Numbered from the stretch's first letter, positions 16,947 to 26,965 are shown. The stretch: 64,000 nt of DNA from Betaproteobacteria bacterium RIFCSPLOWO2_02_FULL_63_19 (GCA_001770415.1 MEQX01000069.1:1-64000), one strand, 5' to 3'. Program-made: numbers and translations. Notes: generated by a model not told the origin, from the letters alone.

Positions 16947-17638
16947 TAACCCGGACCTTGGCCACGTGCTTCCCTGACTCGAATTGCCTGCACCCTGACG
17001 CGCGCGAGGCCTTTTCTGTAAAACCCGAGCCGCCTGGCAGCGCCCATGGACAGATCGATGATCCGTTGTCCCGACTTGGCATTGTGTACGCTTGGGAAGG
17101 GCCCCCGGTCGTTTACCCTCACGATGATTGACTTCCCGTTTTCCAGGCTCGTGACCTGCACGAACATCGGAATCGGCAGGTGCTTGTGTGCCGCGGAAAG
17201 CCCGTCCGGATTGAACGCCTCGCCGTTTGCAGTCATCCTGCCACTCTCGTCGCCATACCACGACGCCAGACCCTCTTCCCGGTATTCCTTCGCCTTCGCG
17301 GGCGATATAGGAACGTAACGAATTCCCCCGACCACGTAGGCTGACGATTTCACTCTGCCCCTGCGGATCGCCTCCCTGACCGGAAGGCCGTCGACGCTCT
17401 GGATTTCTTCGTGGGTCAATGCCCACTCGATGGGTGCTTTGACGACCTCATAGGTGAACTCGCCGATCCTGTAAATGGTTGTCGCCGTGCCCTTGGCGAC
17501 GGCATAGGTTGTCGTGACGACCCATACGCCGCCCTCCACCATGTTCTTTGCGGCGCGATAGGGAGCGGTGATCGCGGCACAGCCCGCGGCAAACGATATG
17601 ACTGCCGCACAGACCAGAGCCGCCATGGGTCTGAGCAT
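16940..17638 (-). CDS. rlpA: RlpA-like double-psi beta-barrel lipoprotein
   Basis: A 232-residue predicted lipoprotein. The signal ends in the lipobox FAAGC, about 20 residues from the ATG at 17638, which has GAGAAGG upstream. The C-terminal ~95 residues form the DPBB domain: GLASWYGDESGRMTANGEAF, LSAAHKHLPIPMFVQVTSLE, VRVNDRGPF and IIDLSMGAARRLGF. These are standard for RlpA, whose DPBB domain cleaves glycan strands lacking stem peptides at the septum or binds them; the catalytic Asp in NDRGPF is present. There is no C-terminal SPOR domain, so septal targeting may differ. Confidence 0.9.
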   Translation of the reverse strand: MLRPMAALVCAAVISFAAGCAAITAPYRAAKNMVEGGVWVVTTTYAVAKGTATTIYRIGEFTYEVVKAPIEWALTHEEIQSVDGLPVREAIRRGRVKSSAYVVGGIRYVPISPAKAKEYREEGLASWYGDESGRMTANGEAFNPDGLSAAHKHLPIPMFVQVTSLENGKSIIVRVNDRGPFPSVHNAKSGQRIIDLSMGAARRLGFYRKGLARVRVQAIRVREARGQGPGYT

Positions 17639-17841
17639 GCCTTCTCGTCGGGTCACCGCATCCGCTGTGCCGCCGAGAACCGCGGCGCGCAAATGGGAAG
17701 CGACTCGCACAAGCCGCTTTGCAGGCGAACAGACATCATATCCGGTGGGATCCCGCGTCTTGGCCGCCTTCGTCTTGATCATCCGTGCGCAATTCTTATG
17801 CAATTTGAGCTATGCTTTTACCATTCCGCTGACGAGGTCAA

Positions 17842-18216
17842 ATGCCGAGAATTCTGGTCATCGACGACGACCCGACCATGCGGCAGCTGCTGCGCATGCA
17901 TCTTGGCGCGCTGCACCATTCGGTCGACCTCGCGGCGGACGCCTCGGAAGCAATACGTTCCATATTGGTGAAGACCCCGGACCTCATTATTTCCGATCTG
18001 AACATGCCGTACATGAACGGATTGGAGCTGTTGCATGCCTTGCGTGGCGACGAAATTACCAAGAACGTGCCGGTCATCATGCTCACCGGATCTACAAGTG
18101 ACGAGAACTGGATGGAAGCGATGAAGCTGGGCGTGACTCGTTACGTCATAAAACCCGTGCAGCTGGAAGACTTGATAAAAGAAATAGATCTGGCGCTGAA
18201 GCGCCCGGCCAGGTAA
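17842..18216 (+). CDS. CheY-like single-domain response regulator
   Basis: A 124-residue receiver domain with no output domain. Acidic pocket residues D8-D10 are in ILVIDDDPTMR, the phospho-acceptor is D52 in IISDLNMP, the switch Thr is T83 in MLTGS, and the conserved Lys is K105 in YVIKP. GAGG precedes the ATG at 17842. No kinase is adjacent; it lies between the RlpA-like gene (divergent) and heme A synthase (convergent). Stand-alone receivers act on flagellar motors, on kinases or in phosphorelays; the partner is not identifiable here. Confidence 0.93.
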   Translation: MPRILVIDDDPTMRQLLRMHLGALHHSVDLAADASEAIRSILVKTPDLIISDLNMPYMNGLELLHALRGDEITKNVPVIMLTGSTSDENWMEAMKLGVTRYVIKPVQLEDLIKEIDLALKRPAR

Positions 18217-18358
18217 TCCGCGCTGGCGGTACCGACATCGCAGAAGAGGCGATATGTGCGCGGTTCCGCATCAATTCCGCTCGGCGCCCCACTCCCGCGG
18301 CCAGGCGGTACGCTTCAGGATCGTTTGCCCGGGCATCCCGCCCCCTCGGCTCGACCCG

Positions 18359-19516
18359 CTATTCCCGCGCCAATTCGCGTGACGGGGCAGGGCTCCGCCG
18401 GCCCATGGTCGCATGCGTCGGCGACGCCATTGACTCGCCCGTTTCATGCCGGGCGCAGTAGACCTTGTAGGCTAGCATCGTAATCAAGAACAACAGCAGC
18501 GCAGCGCCGCCGTTGTGTGCCACGGCGAGCAGCAACGGCCAATGAAGCAGGACCAGAGAAATACCTGCGGTGAATTGCAGTGCGGTCACGCTCAACAGCC
18601 AATAGGCGGTTCGTTGCAATCCTTTGGTGTTCAAGGCCCGCAGCGCGACCCAAGTGATATACACGGCCACGATAATGGCGCCCACACGGTGCGTCCAGTG
18701 GATCGCGACCAAAGCCTCGTGGGGAATCGGCTTGCCATCCGCGGTCATATGCAAATTTCGCCAGAGTGTAAATCCATTGGAAAAATCCATACTCGGGAAA
18801 GCGGATCCGACGCACAGCGGCAGGTCTGGGCACGCCCAGGCGGCGTAGTTGCTGCTGACCCAGCCGCCCAGCGCAATCAGAGTCACCAGCAGTGCGAGCG
18901 CCACGACCACTGGAATGCGCAGCGTAGCGGCCGAAGGTTCGACGGGCGGATGGTCGGTCTGCCGTGCACCGAGCCAGGTCAACAGCGCCAGCAGTGCCAT
19001 ACCTAACATAAGGTGAGTGGTGACGATGAACGGGTGCAATAACATCGTCACTGTCCATGCACCGAATGCCCCCTGCAGGCAGACGAATACGAACAGCGCC
19101 GTGGGAAACGCCGGCAGGAATTTCCTGTTGCGTCCTCGTGACTTGATCCACCTGTGCCAAGCGATAAGCATCAGCGCAGTGATCAGAACGCCGATCCCGA
19201 TCGCAAAATAGCGATGAATCATTTCAATCCACGCTTTAAATACCGTCACGGGGCCATGCGGATCTGCCCGCTCGGCAGCGGAAATGTCGGCGTGCGCCTC
19301 GATCGGAGTGGATCGACTGTAACAACCGGGCCAGTCGGGGCAGCCAAGTCCTGAATCGGTGAGCCGCGTGAATGCGCCGAACATGATCAGATCAAAGGTG
19401 AGAAAAAGCGTGATCCATACCAACTTGCGGTACTTGTCGGGATTGTCGGACACCCACACCATCGTCAGGGGTAACAACGCGATAAGTAGGCCATACGACG
19501 CAAGCTTGATTAACAT
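18359..19516 (-). CDS. ctaA: heme A synthase (CtaA/COX15)
   Basis: A 385-residue membrane protein that oxidises the C8 methyl group of haem O to make haem A for cytochrome aa3 oxidase. About eight helices in two similar halves. The signature [13 protein letters not shown] follows helix 2, [12 protein letters not shown] carries one haem ligand His, the second half repeats [14 protein letters not shown] and [10 protein letters not shown], and [18 protein letters not shown] gives the last His. It implies an aa3-type oxidase elsewhere in the genome. It is unlinked to cox genes here, which is common in some lineages but unlike the usual coxBAC-ctaA order. Confidence 0.93.
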   Translation of the reverse strand: MLIKLASYGLLIALLPLTMVWVSDNPDKYRKLVWITLFLTFDLIMFGAFTRLTDSGLGCPDWPGCYSRSTPIEAHADISAAERADPHGPVTVFKAWIEMIHRYFAIGIGVLITALMLIAWHRWIKSRGRNRKFLPAFPTALFVFVCLQGAFGAWTVTMLLHPFIVTTHLMLGMALLALLTWLGARQTDHPPVEPSAATLRIPVVVALALLVTLIALGGWVSSNYAAWACPDLPLCVGSAFPSMDFSNGFTLWRNLHMTADGKPIPHEALVAIHWTHRVGAIIVAVYITWVALRALNTKGLQRTAYWLLSVTALQFTAGISLVLLHWPLLLAVAHNGGAALLLFLITMLAYKVYCARHETGESMASPTHATMGRRSPAPSRELARE

Positions 19517-19648
19517 GACGGGTGTCCCGGCTCCGAACCTGACGCGAGCAAGAGAATAGCTCGAAGCGCCTCGACGCGCACATTCAAATAATTTGTGCCG
19601 AGAACACGCTCAAGATGGCCGCGGCACGCGGAGGGGCCTTGCGCTACC

Positions 19649-20449
19649 ATGTGCTGCGAATCAACGAGAAGGAGACTAGCCATCAAAGTTCTCGGGATCG
19701 ACGTCGGTGGCTCCGGTATAAAAGGGGCGCCAGTGGACACGGCACGCGGCGAATTGCTCGAGGAGCGCATTCGTATTGCGACGCCGCGGCCGGCAACGCC
19801 GAGAGCGCTGGCGCGTGTGATCGGTCGAATCGCGAGGCACTTCGACTGGAAAGGCCCCATCGGCTGTGCCGTACCTGCCGTCGTCAAGGACGGTTGCCTG
19901 CGTACCGCGGCAAATATATCCGGCACCTGGATCGGCGTCGACGCTACGGCGCTCTTCGCCGTCGCGACGAAATGCCGTGTCGGCGTCATCAACGACGCAG
20001 ACGCCGCCGGTTACGCAGAGATGCACTTCGGAGCGGGTCGAAGGCGGCGCGGCCTGGTGATCATGGTGACGCTCGGAACCGGGATCGGCACGGCGCTTTT
20101 CATTGACGGATACCTCGTACCGAATACCGAACTCGGCCATCTTACGCTGCGAGGGCGTGATGCCGAAAAGTGGGCTGCCGCAAGCGTGAGAGAAGAGGGG
20201 GGCTTGAGTTGGACCGCTTGGACGCGGCGGCTCGACGCCTATCTGCACTTGATGCACGGATATTTCTGGCCCGATTTGTTCATTATCGGCGGTGGCATTA
20301 GCAGGAAGGCCGACAGATTTCTGCCGCTGCTGACCGTGCCTACGCCGGTCGTGCCGGCAAAGCTGAAAAACGATGCCGGGATCATCGGTGCGGCACTGGC
20401 CTATGCGCCCGCGCGAGCGCGCCGGAAACCGCGCAAGACGCCTCGTTGA
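19649..20449 (+). CDS. ppgK: polyphosphate glucokinase-like ROK kinase
   Basis: A ROK-fold sugar kinase of about 256-266 residues. The phosphate loop reads [17 protein letters not shown], the wording typical of polyphosphate glucokinase, and later [12 protein letters not shown] carries the catalytic Asp, [12 protein letters not shown] is the ROK motif, and FIIGGGIS closes the ATP site. It would phosphorylate glucose using polyphosphate or ATP. The start is odd: homologues begin at M-K-V-L-G-I-D, but here that position (19682) is ATC, with AAGGAG seven bases upstream. The nearest in-frame ATG is 19649. See findings. Confidence 0.85.
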   Translation: MCCESTRRRLAIKVLGIDVGGSGIKGAPVDTARGELLEERIRIATPRPATPRALARVIGRIARHFDWKGPIGCAVPAVVKDGCLRTAANISGTWIGVDATALFAVATKCRVGVINDADAAGYAEMHFGAGRRRRGLVIMVTLGTGIGTALFIDGYLVPNTELGHLTLRGRDAEKWAAASVREEGGLSWTAWTRRLDAYLHLMHGYFWPDLFIIGGGISRKADRFLPLLTVPTPVVPAKLKNDAGIIGAALAYAPARARRKPRKTPR

Positions 20450-20515
20450 CCCGCGGAAGCTTGCGCTCGTCGCACGGGTCAATGGTACTGAAAGTCCTGT
20501 CTGCATTGGAGTCGA

Positions 20516-21583
20516 ATGCGCATGATCGATAATTTTGTATTCCAGTCCCCCGCGCCGCGGGTACTGTTCGGCCGGGGAACCGTTGGTGCCGTTGCGGAGG
20601 AACTGAGGCTTCACGGTATCTCGCGTGCATTCGTTCTGTGCACGGGTTCCGGAACGACACTGGCGCAGCGCATCGCCGCGTCGGTGCCTGCTGGGGCCGG
20701 CATCGACGTGTTGCGGCTCGCCGATCCCGGCATCACGACCAATGATTTCAATAGGGTGAGCGCCCATGCCGAAAAGACCGGCGCCAACGGATTCATCACG
20801 GTGGGCGGCGGTACGCCCATCGGAATGGCGAAGGCGGTCGCGGCCAGCACGGGGCTTCGCTATCTGGCGGTCATTACCACCTATTCCGGCTCCGAGATGG
20901 CTTCAAACTGGTCTTACGGCGAGGGAAAAGGGGCGCGCAGCGGCAGCAGTCTTGCCGCATTGCCATCGACGACCATCTACGATCCCGATCTCACGCTCGG
21001 GCTTCCGGCTACGATCTCCGCGCAGAGCGGAATGAACGCGATGGCGCATGCGCTGGAATCGCTTTACGGCGTGGATCGAAGTCCGGCCGTGGAAGAACTC
21101 GCCGAGACTGCGGTGCGTTATCTGGGCGCGAGCCTGCCGCGCGTGGTCGCCAAGCCTGAAGACATCGACGCGCGAACCGACGCGCTGTATGGCGCGTGGC
21201 TTGCGGCGGCATTCCGTTCGCCGGCCGGCATCGAGCACGCGATCGCCCAGACCGTACGGCGACGCTGCGGCCTCAGTCACGCGGGCACGCACGCAGTCGT
21301 CGTGCCTTATGCGATCGCGTTCAACCGGGTGGCTGCGAGATCGGCGATGGAAAGGATCGAGCGTGCGTTGAACGTGAAGGACGCCGGCCTGGGTCTCTAC
21401 GACTTGAACGTACGCCTGAGGATTCCCGCCAGCTTGAAGGACCTCGGAATGAAAGAATCGGACATCGAAACGGCGGTGGATCTGTTGGGTGCAAAATCCA
21501 TCGTCAATCCGCGGCCCGCATCGCGCGCGGACCTGGTTGAAATCATTACCCAGGCCTATCACGGAGCGCCTCCGCGGTTCTAG
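20516..21583 (+). CDS. maleylacetate reductase-like iron-containing alcohol dehydrogenase
   Basis: A 355-residue group III alcohol dehydrogenase. The opening FVFQSPAPRVLFGRGT and the NAD loop VGGGTPIGMAKAVA (with IGMAKA) are typical of maleylacetate reductases, which reduce maleylacetate to 3-oxoadipate in hydroxyquinol, resorcinol and chlorocatechol pathways. Further landmarks are TTYSGSEMASNWSYGEG, SGMNAMAHALESLYG and CGLSHAGTHAVVVPYA. No ring-cleavage dioxygenase lies beside it, so the aromatic pathway is not shown here. A start at the second Met (20522) is equally possible. Confidence 0.85.
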   Translation: MRMIDNFVFQSPAPRVLFGRGTVGAVAEELRLHGISRAFVLCTGSGTTLAQRIAASVPAGAGIDVLRLADPGITTNDFNRVSAHAEKTGANGFITVGGGTPIGMAKAVAASTGLRYLAVITTYSGSEMASNWSYGEGKGARSGSSLAALPSTTIYDPDLTLGLPATISAQSGMNAMAHALESLYGVDRSPAVEELAETAVRYLGASLPRVVAKPEDIDARTDALYGAWLAAAFRSPAGIEHAIAQTVRRRCGLSHAGTHAVVVPYAIAFNRVAARSAMERIERALNVKDAGLGLYDLNVRLRIPASLKDLGMKESDIETAVDLLGAKSIVNPRPASRADLVEIITQAYHGAPPRF

Positions 21584-21653
21584 TCGAGTCGTTTCGGGTA
21601 TCGAAATCGTAGAGAGACATTCGTTCCGTGCAACCGGCGATCGGGAATCACGC

Positions 21654-22187
21654 CTAGGAAAGACCGTGTAAATCTATGCCGCGCTTTTCCATTTCCTCGA
21701 GTGCGCGCATGAACCAGTAGGTATATTTCCCTGGGGAATTCAGGACGTCTGCACGAAGCTCGCCGATTTTCACCCATTTCCAGTCATCGGCTTCTTCTGG
21801 ATTCAGAATCGGGTCGCCACGGTATCTCCCGACCAAGACGTGATCGATCTCATTCTCCTGCAAGCCGTTTTCGAGAACGATACTGTAGGAAAACACGAAA
21901 CTCTCGCGGAGGACGCAATCGAATCCCATTTCCTCCCGTAGCCTGCGGTGAGCCGCAAGAAGCAGTTCTTCGCCGTCTCTCGGATGACCGCAGCAGGTAT
22001 TTGTCCACAGTCCGCCGCAGTGGTATTTGCCGGTGGATCTTTTCTGCAGCATGATTTCGCGTCTGTCGTTTCCGACGAAAATCGAAAACGCACGGTGAAG
22101 CAGTCCCTTTCGGTGCGTTTCCAACTTGCCCATAGCGCCGATCTGTACGTCGTTGTTGTCAACGAGAATCAGCTGTTCCTCGTCCAT
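21654..22187 (-). CDS. idi: isopentenyl-diphosphate delta-isomerase, type 1
   Basis: A Nudix-fold enzyme of 177 residues that interconverts IPP and DMAPP for isoprenoid synthesis. Landmarks: LHRAFSIFVGN, KYHCGGLWTNTCCGHPRDGE, with the catalytic Cys in TNTCCGHP, the Nudix-like RRLREEMGFDC, and EIDHVLVGRYRG with the metal-binding Glu. I start at 22187 (MDEEQLILVD) because GGAG sits six bases before; an ATG four codons earlier lacks a ribosome site. Betaproteobacteria make both IPP and DMAPP by the MEP pathway, so the gene balances the pools rather than being essential. Confidence 0.92.
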   Translation of the reverse strand: MDEEQLILVDNNDVQIGAMGKLETHRKGLLHRAFSIFVGNDRREIMLQKRSTGKYHCGGLWTNTCCGHPRDGEELLLAAHRRLREEMGFDCVLRESFVFSYSIVLENGLQENEIDHVLVGRYRGDPILNPEEADDWKWVKIGELRADVLNSPGKYTYWFMRALEEMEKRGIDLHGLS

Positions 22188-22463
22188 GGCGTTCTCCATC
22201 CGTAACGGGCCCGGCGACGCGCCCGACCAATCGGCGAGTCATCGAATCACGAAGGTGCGCAGCGATGGTTTTCCGGACAATGCCGCGCGAATATCGTAAC
22301 AGGTCGCCTTTCGGAGCACTTCGTCCGCACTTTGAAGCCGAAAGGTGAGGCGAACTGCTTCTTCGTCTGGCGAACTGCAGTGTTGGGTTGTCACCATGAT
22401 AACTCTTGCGTAAGGTGTAACCCCGTGCAAGACAAGCGACCAGGATCGACTGCAAAGGACCCG

Positions 22464-23651
22464 ATGCGATGGCGGATGCTGATACTCGCATCGATGGCCT
22501 ATGGATGCTTCGGACTCGCATTGTCATCCATACCCCCGCTCGTCGATCCCATTATCGAGGACCTGTCCATGACTTCCGGACAAATGGGACTGGTCCTCGG
22601 CGTGTGGCAACTGGTTTTCATAGGCACATCTTCACCGTTGGGATCTCTTGTCGACCGTTGGGGCGCACGTCGGGCGCTCACGCTGGGCCTGAGCCTGATA
22701 TTGCTGTCGTTATTGTTGCGAGGGCTCGCCACTGATTTCATCACTTTGTCGCTGGCGGTGGCTTTGCTGGGGGCCGGCGGACCGATTATCGCCGTGGGCA
22801 TGCCCAAAATAGTGGCCCAGTGGTTCTCGGGCAACGATCGTGGGCCCGCCACCGGAATCTATGTCGTAGGTCGCGACACTGGTTCGGTCTTCGCGCTGGC
22901 CACGGCGGCGAGCTTCGTGATTGCACTGACCGGTTCGTGGCGCGGCATTGCGATCGTGTACGGCGCAATTACGCTGGCGGTGATCGTTTTATGGATCGCT
23001 TTCAGCAGGGATTCCGGGGCTGTTGCGACGGCTCACGCGCCCGATAGCACTGAACGCGATGATGCTCCGGGAAAGGGGGGAGTGACCGGCCTGCTCAGAA
23101 TTCGGAACGTCCAACTGGTATTGGTGCTTGGGTTCGTCGCGTTCTTTATGAATCATGCGCTCGGAGCTTGGCTGCCTACGGTCCTTCGGGAGGGCGGAAT
23201 TCCGCTCGCGGCATCGGGTCGCTGGGTCGCTGCCGGCATTGCCTTGGCGATGCTTTCCAATTTTGCCGTTCCTTCATTGGCGCGCAAGGGGCTACGCTCG
23301 CGCTGGCTGTTCGTCATGCTTCTGGGCGGAGCACTTACGACAGCGGGACTCGCTTGGTTCAGCGGGCCGGCGTTGATCGCAATGGTGCTCCTGGGAACGG
23401 TCATTCGTTCGCCGGCGATGCAGGTGCTTACGCTGGTATTGATGGAAACACCGGGCGTGGGCGCCAAGCGGGTCGGCAGCGCCGCAGGCGTGTTTTTCGC
23501 GGTGGCCGAAATCGGGGGATTTACCGGTCCGTTGACGATGGGCATGGTTCGCGATTCGACCGGCAGCCTTACCACCGGATTGTGGATCATTGTCGCGATC
23601 ACGGCTGTCGCGGCAGCACTTCCGCTTCTTATCCGGGAGCGGGGCGCCTGA
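22464..23651 (+). CDS. MFS transporter (CynX/NimT-like)
   Basis: A 395-residue permease with twelve hydrophobic segments. The motif between helices 2 and 3 reads SPLGSLVDRWGARRAL, and TGIYVVGRDTGSVFALA is the helix 5 region. The wording resembles the CynX/NimT cyanate/nitroimidazole branch of MFS. I start at 22464, with AAAGGA before the ATG; the frame is open upstream without similarity. It lies just before the orphan molybdopterin subunit (68-base gap, same strand) and may be cotranscribed with it. Confidence 0.88.
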   Translation: MRWRMLILASMAYGCFGLALSSIPPLVDPIIEDLSMTSGQMGLVLGVWQLVFIGTSSPLGSLVDRWGARRALTLGLSLILLSLLLRGLATDFITLSLAVALLGAGGPIIAVGMPKIVAQWFSGNDRGPATGIYVVGRDTGSVFALATAASFVIALTGSWRGIAIVYGAITLAVIVLWIAFSRDSGAVATAHAPDSTERDDAPGKGGVTGLLRIRNVQLVLVLGFVAFFMNHALGAWLPTVLREGGIPLAASGRWVAAGIALAMLSNFAVPSLARKGLRSRWLFVMLLGGALTTAGLAWFSGPALIAMVLLGTVIRSPAMQVLTLVLMETPGVGAKRVGSAAGVFFAVAEIGGFTGPLTMGMVRDSTGSLTTGLWIIVAITAVAAALPLLIRERGA

Positions 23652-23718
23652 CAGTCAAGCCGGCCGCCGCGCGCCGATCGCGCGATAATGTGCGCTGGCA
23701 TAAGCAGTAAAGCAAATC

Positions 23719-26094
23719 GTGATGAGCGTAGACGAAGCGATGATAGGGGCGTCGATCCTGCGCAGAGAGGATCAACGTTTTCTCACGGGGCGGGGGCGCT
23801 ACAGTGCCGATTTTCAGGTGCCGGGCGAAGCGCGCGCCGTGTTCGTGCGTTCGGCACACGCGCACGCCGAGGTGAAGAACATCGATGTTTCGCCGGCGCT
23901 CGCGCTGCCGGGGGTAGTGGCCGCCTACGTCGGCGCAGAACTGCGGGCCGAGGGCGTCGGCGTGGTTGAGCTTGACTTCATCACGCGCAACCATGACGGC
24001 AGGCCGATGGCGCTGCCTGAGCGCTACGCGCTGTCCGCGGGTCGCGTGCGCTACGTGGGCGAACCGCTCGCCATCGTCGTCGCCGATTCCGAGGACGCCG
24101 CGCGGGACGCGGCGGAAGCCGTCGAAGTGACGTACGAGGAGTTGCCCGCGGCCGGCGATCTGCGCACTGCGCTCGCTCCCGGCGCCGTTCAACTCTGGCC
24201 CGAGGCACCGGGAAATATCGCCTGCGAGACGCGCTATGGAACCTGGAGCGAGGTAGAGCGAGCCTTTGCCGTGGCGGCTCACCGCGTGAGGCTCGAACTG
24301 GTGAATAACCGGATCGCGGTGAATCCGATCGAGCCGCGTGCCGCGATCGCGCGCTTCGACGAAATGGATGGGCGTTACACGCTCATTACCAGTCATCAAA
24401 TGCCGTTTCCGTTGCGCACCGCACTTTCGGAGTCCCTGAAGGTCCCGGAGTTGAAGGTGCACGTGATCTCGCCGGACGTTGGCGGTGCGTTCGGCGTGAA
24501 GGGGCCTAACTACCCCGAGGAACTGGCGCTGCTGTGGGCCGCCCGGCGCTGCCGGCGTCCGTTGAAATGGGTGTGCGAACGAAGCGAGGCCTTCTGTTCG
24601 GACACGCAGGCGCGTGACCGAGTCACCGTGATCGAACTGGCGCTCGACGCCGAGGCCCGGTTCCTCGCGGTGCGTGTGGACGACCATGCAAATCTCGGCG
24701 CGTTCGTTTCCAGCTTCGGCGCCGGGCCCCCGATTCTCGGCCAGATGGGGCTGATCGCCGGGCCCTATCGCACCCCGCTGATCGCCGGCCGGGTTCGCAT
24801 GGTGTTCAGCAATACCGCTCCGATCGATGCTTATCGCGGGCCGGGGCGCGCCGAGTGTTGCCACATGCTCGAGCGGGTCGTCGACCTCGCTGCGCGCGAG
24901 CTGGGCATTTCGCCGGTCGAGATCCGACGCCGCAACATGATTCCCGCCGAGGCGATGCCGTGGAAAGCGCCTACCGGGAGGCTGTACGATAGCGGCGACT
25001 TTGCAGCGGTTTTCGAGCGCGCTCTCGCAAGAGCAGACTGGCCGGGGTTCGAAGCACGTCGTGCGGGCGCGCGCAGCCGCGGGCAGCTTAGGGGTTTCGG
25101 CGTTTCCTATTACCTTGATCACACCGGGATCGGCCCGTCCGACATGATCCTTTCGCGCGGAATGAAGATGCCGACCTACGAATCGGCCCATGTGCGCCTG
25201 AACCGCGAGGGCGGTGTCACTGTGGTCACCGGCACGCACACCCACGGGCAGGGCCTGGAAACCGCGCTCGCCCAGATTGTCGCCGCGCGCCTTGGCGTCA
25301 CCGTCGAGGAGGTCGAGGTGCTGCACGGTGACACCCAGGACATCGGTTACGGGCGCGGCACCGTGGGTGCCCGATCGCTGCTCGTGGGCGGGGCGGCGCT
25401 CGATGTTGCCCTGACCAAGATCGTCGATAAAGGGCGGCGCATCGCGGCGCATCTGCTCGAATGCGCTGCCGCCGATATCGGCTTCGAGCGTGGCCGTTTC
25501 GCGGTGCAGGGCACCGACCGCGGCGTGACCCTTGCCGAGGTGGCGCACGCCGCCTACTTCCCACTGCGGTATCCGTTGAAGGAACTGGAACCGGGGCTGG
25601 AAGAGTCGGGCTACTGGGATCCTAAGGTGGTGGCGTTCCCGAACGGCTGCCACGCGTGCGAAGTGGAAATCGACATGGACACCGGAGTACTTTCGGTACA
25701 GTGCTACGTCTCAGTCGATGACTTCGGAAATGTGGTCAATCCGCTTCTCGTCGCGGGTCAGGTCCACGGCGGTATTGCGCAGGGGCTCGGACAGGCACTG
25801 CTCGAACACAGCATCTATGATCCGGGGAGTGGTCAGTTGCTAACCGGGTCGCTCGTCGATTATTGTCTGCCGCGCGCGGACGACGTGCCCTTTATTGCGC
25901 ACGAAACCTATCCCGGCCATCCCTGCACTACCAATCCTCTCGGTGTGAAAGGCTGTGGCGAGGCCGGCGCGATAGGCGCGCCACCGGCGCTGGTAAATGC
26001 CGTCGTCGATGCGCTCGGTCACTTGGGCGTGCGTCACGTCGATATGCCGGTTAAACCGCAGTCGCTTTGGCGATTGATGCACCGGCGTGCCTGA
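23719..26094 (+). CDS. orphan molybdopterin-binding large subunit of xanthine/CO dehydrogenase family
   Basis: A 791-residue hydroxylase large subunit. The N-terminal domain starts SILRREDQRFLTGRGRYSAD and has VRSAHAHAEVKNIDVSPALA. The Moco domains include SPDVGGAFGVKG, IDAYRGPGRAE and, near the end, GVKGCGEAGAIGAPPA, with the active-site Glu. The active-site loop AYRGPGR lacks the Cys of true aerobic CO dehydrogenase (AYxCSFR), so it is a form II or xanthine dehydrogenase-like enzyme of unknown substrate. The 2Fe-2S and FAD subunits expected beside it are absent on both sides. It needs Mo-molybdopterin cytosine dinucleotide. Confidence 0.93.
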   Translation: MMSVDEAMIGASILRREDQRFLTGRGRYSADFQVPGEARAVFVRSAHAHAEVKNIDVSPALALPGVVAAYVGAELRAEGVGVVELDFITRNHDGRPMALPERYALSAGRVRYVGEPLAIVVADSEDAARDAAEAVEVTYEELPAAGDLRTALAPGAVQLWPEAPGNIACETRYGTWSEVERAFAVAAHRVRLELVNNRIAVNPIEPRAAIARFDEMDGRYTLITSHQMPFPLRTALSESLKVPELKVHVISPDVGGAFGVKGPNYPEELALLWAARRCRRPLKWVCERSEAFCSDTQARDRVTVIELALDAEARFLAVRVDDHANLGAFVSSFGAGPPILGQMGLIAGPYRTPLIAGRVRMVFSNTAPIDAYRGPGRAECCHMLERVVDLAARELGISPVEIRRRNMIPAEAMPWKAPTGRLYDSGDFAAVFERALARADWPGFEARRAGARSRGQLRGFGVSYYLDHTGIGPSDMILSRGMKMPTYESAHVRLNREGGVTVVTGTHTHGQGLETALAQIVAARLGVTVEEVEVLHGDTQDIGYGRGTVGARSLLVGGAALDVALTKIVDKGRRIAAHLLECAAADIGFERGRFAVQGTDRGVTLAEVAHAAYFPLRYPLKELEPGLEESGYWDPKVVAFPNGCHACEVEIDMDTGVLSVQCYVSVDDFGNVVNPLLVAGQVHGGIAQGLGQALLEHSIYDPGSGQLLTGSLVDYCLPRADDVPFIAHETYPGHPCTTNPLGVKGCGEAGAIGAPPALVNAVVDALGHLGVRHVDMPVKPQSLWRLMHRRA

Positions 26095-26184
26095 AGGGAA
26101 GGCGGAAATGATTCGACGGCTGCCGCGTGTCCCGACCGAGGCCGAACGGAACAGCGGTGGCCGGCAGGCTTTACGCGGGGGCGA

Positions 26185-26826
26185 TCACCGAGTGGGCATC
26201 TCCCCGGTTTCCAGCCAGTGCTCCGCGGCGCGGTAGAACACCTTCAGGAGATCCGGACGGTCATCACCGAGTTCGTCGTTGGTCACGCGGTACCCGCGCC
26301 TTGACATCATGTATGCCCAGATCCGGTAGGACGGGCGGAAACGTTTCAGCTCCGTCCAGTCGATAGGCAGCGCCTGCGCCGGGTCGACCGGCATGATCAC
26401 GTCCTTGTGATAGATGCCATCGAAACTCGCAAGGCGCCAGCCCGCGCGGGTACGGCGCACGCGCGAGAAGAAACGACCGTACATGACCGTATCGACTTCG
26501 ACGCCTTCGATTTCGCTGCGGTTGTGGATCTCCATCAGGCTCTCGACGAGCGCCCGATCGCCATTGACGCGTATATGCGTGGGGGTGATGAGGTGCGTGC
26601 TTAGCCGCCCCTTTTCGGCCATTTCCCGCGAGGCCTCGGCAAATTCCTTTCCGGTGCCTTCGAACCACGTCGTTTTCACCCGAGAATCGTCTGTGTGGCA
26701 CTCCGCGAGCTTGTCCCATTCGCCGCGGTCGCGCCAGAACCTCTCAAGCCGGACGAGTTCGGCGATTGCGAGCTTGTCGATGAATTCGGTCGAAGCGTCT
26801 CCGCGGGACGCGGTGCGGCTGGACAT
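26185..26826 (-). CDS. SnoaL/NTF2-like protein
   Basis: A 213-residue protein. The first ~130 residues form an NTF2-like fold: IAELVRLERFWRDRGEWDKLAECHTDDSRV, a TTWFEGTGKEF helix, then the paired strands HIRVNGDRALVESLMEIHNR and YGRFFSRVRRTRAGWRLASFDGIYHKD. The C-terminal ~70 residues, with RPSYRIWAYMMSRRGY and DRPDLLKVFYRAAEHWLE, resemble the tail of nuclear transport factor 2 family proteins found with hydroxylases and dehydratases. It converges on the molybdopterin subunit gene. Substrate and activity are unknown. Confidence 0.82.
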   Translation of the reverse strand: MSSRTASRGDASTEFIDKLAIAELVRLERFWRDRGEWDKLAECHTDDSRVKTTWFEGTGKEFAEASREMAEKGRLSTHLITPTHIRVNGDRALVESLMEIHNRSEIEGVEVDTVMYGRFFSRVRRTRAGWRLASFDGIYHKDVIMPVDPAQALPIDWTELKRFRPSYRIWAYMMSRRGYRVTNDELGDDRPDLLKVFYRAAEHWLETGEMPTR

Positions 26827-26965
26827 GGTTCCTCCAACGAAAGGTGGTTTTGGAACGAAGCTGCGTCGCCCGGTGACGCTATCCGAGGCGCCCGGGACGT
26901 GTCAACGGCGAGTTGGTAGAAGCATGCGGTCGCGCCGGCGAGCCCCAATTCTCAGCGCGGTCTGA

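Noticed and set aside
23629..25653. 674-codon open frame on the minus strand
   Set aside because: It lies wholly opposite the molybdopterin subunit gene, which has clear family motifs. The antisense frame is kept open by GC-rich codon bias and has no recognisable domain.
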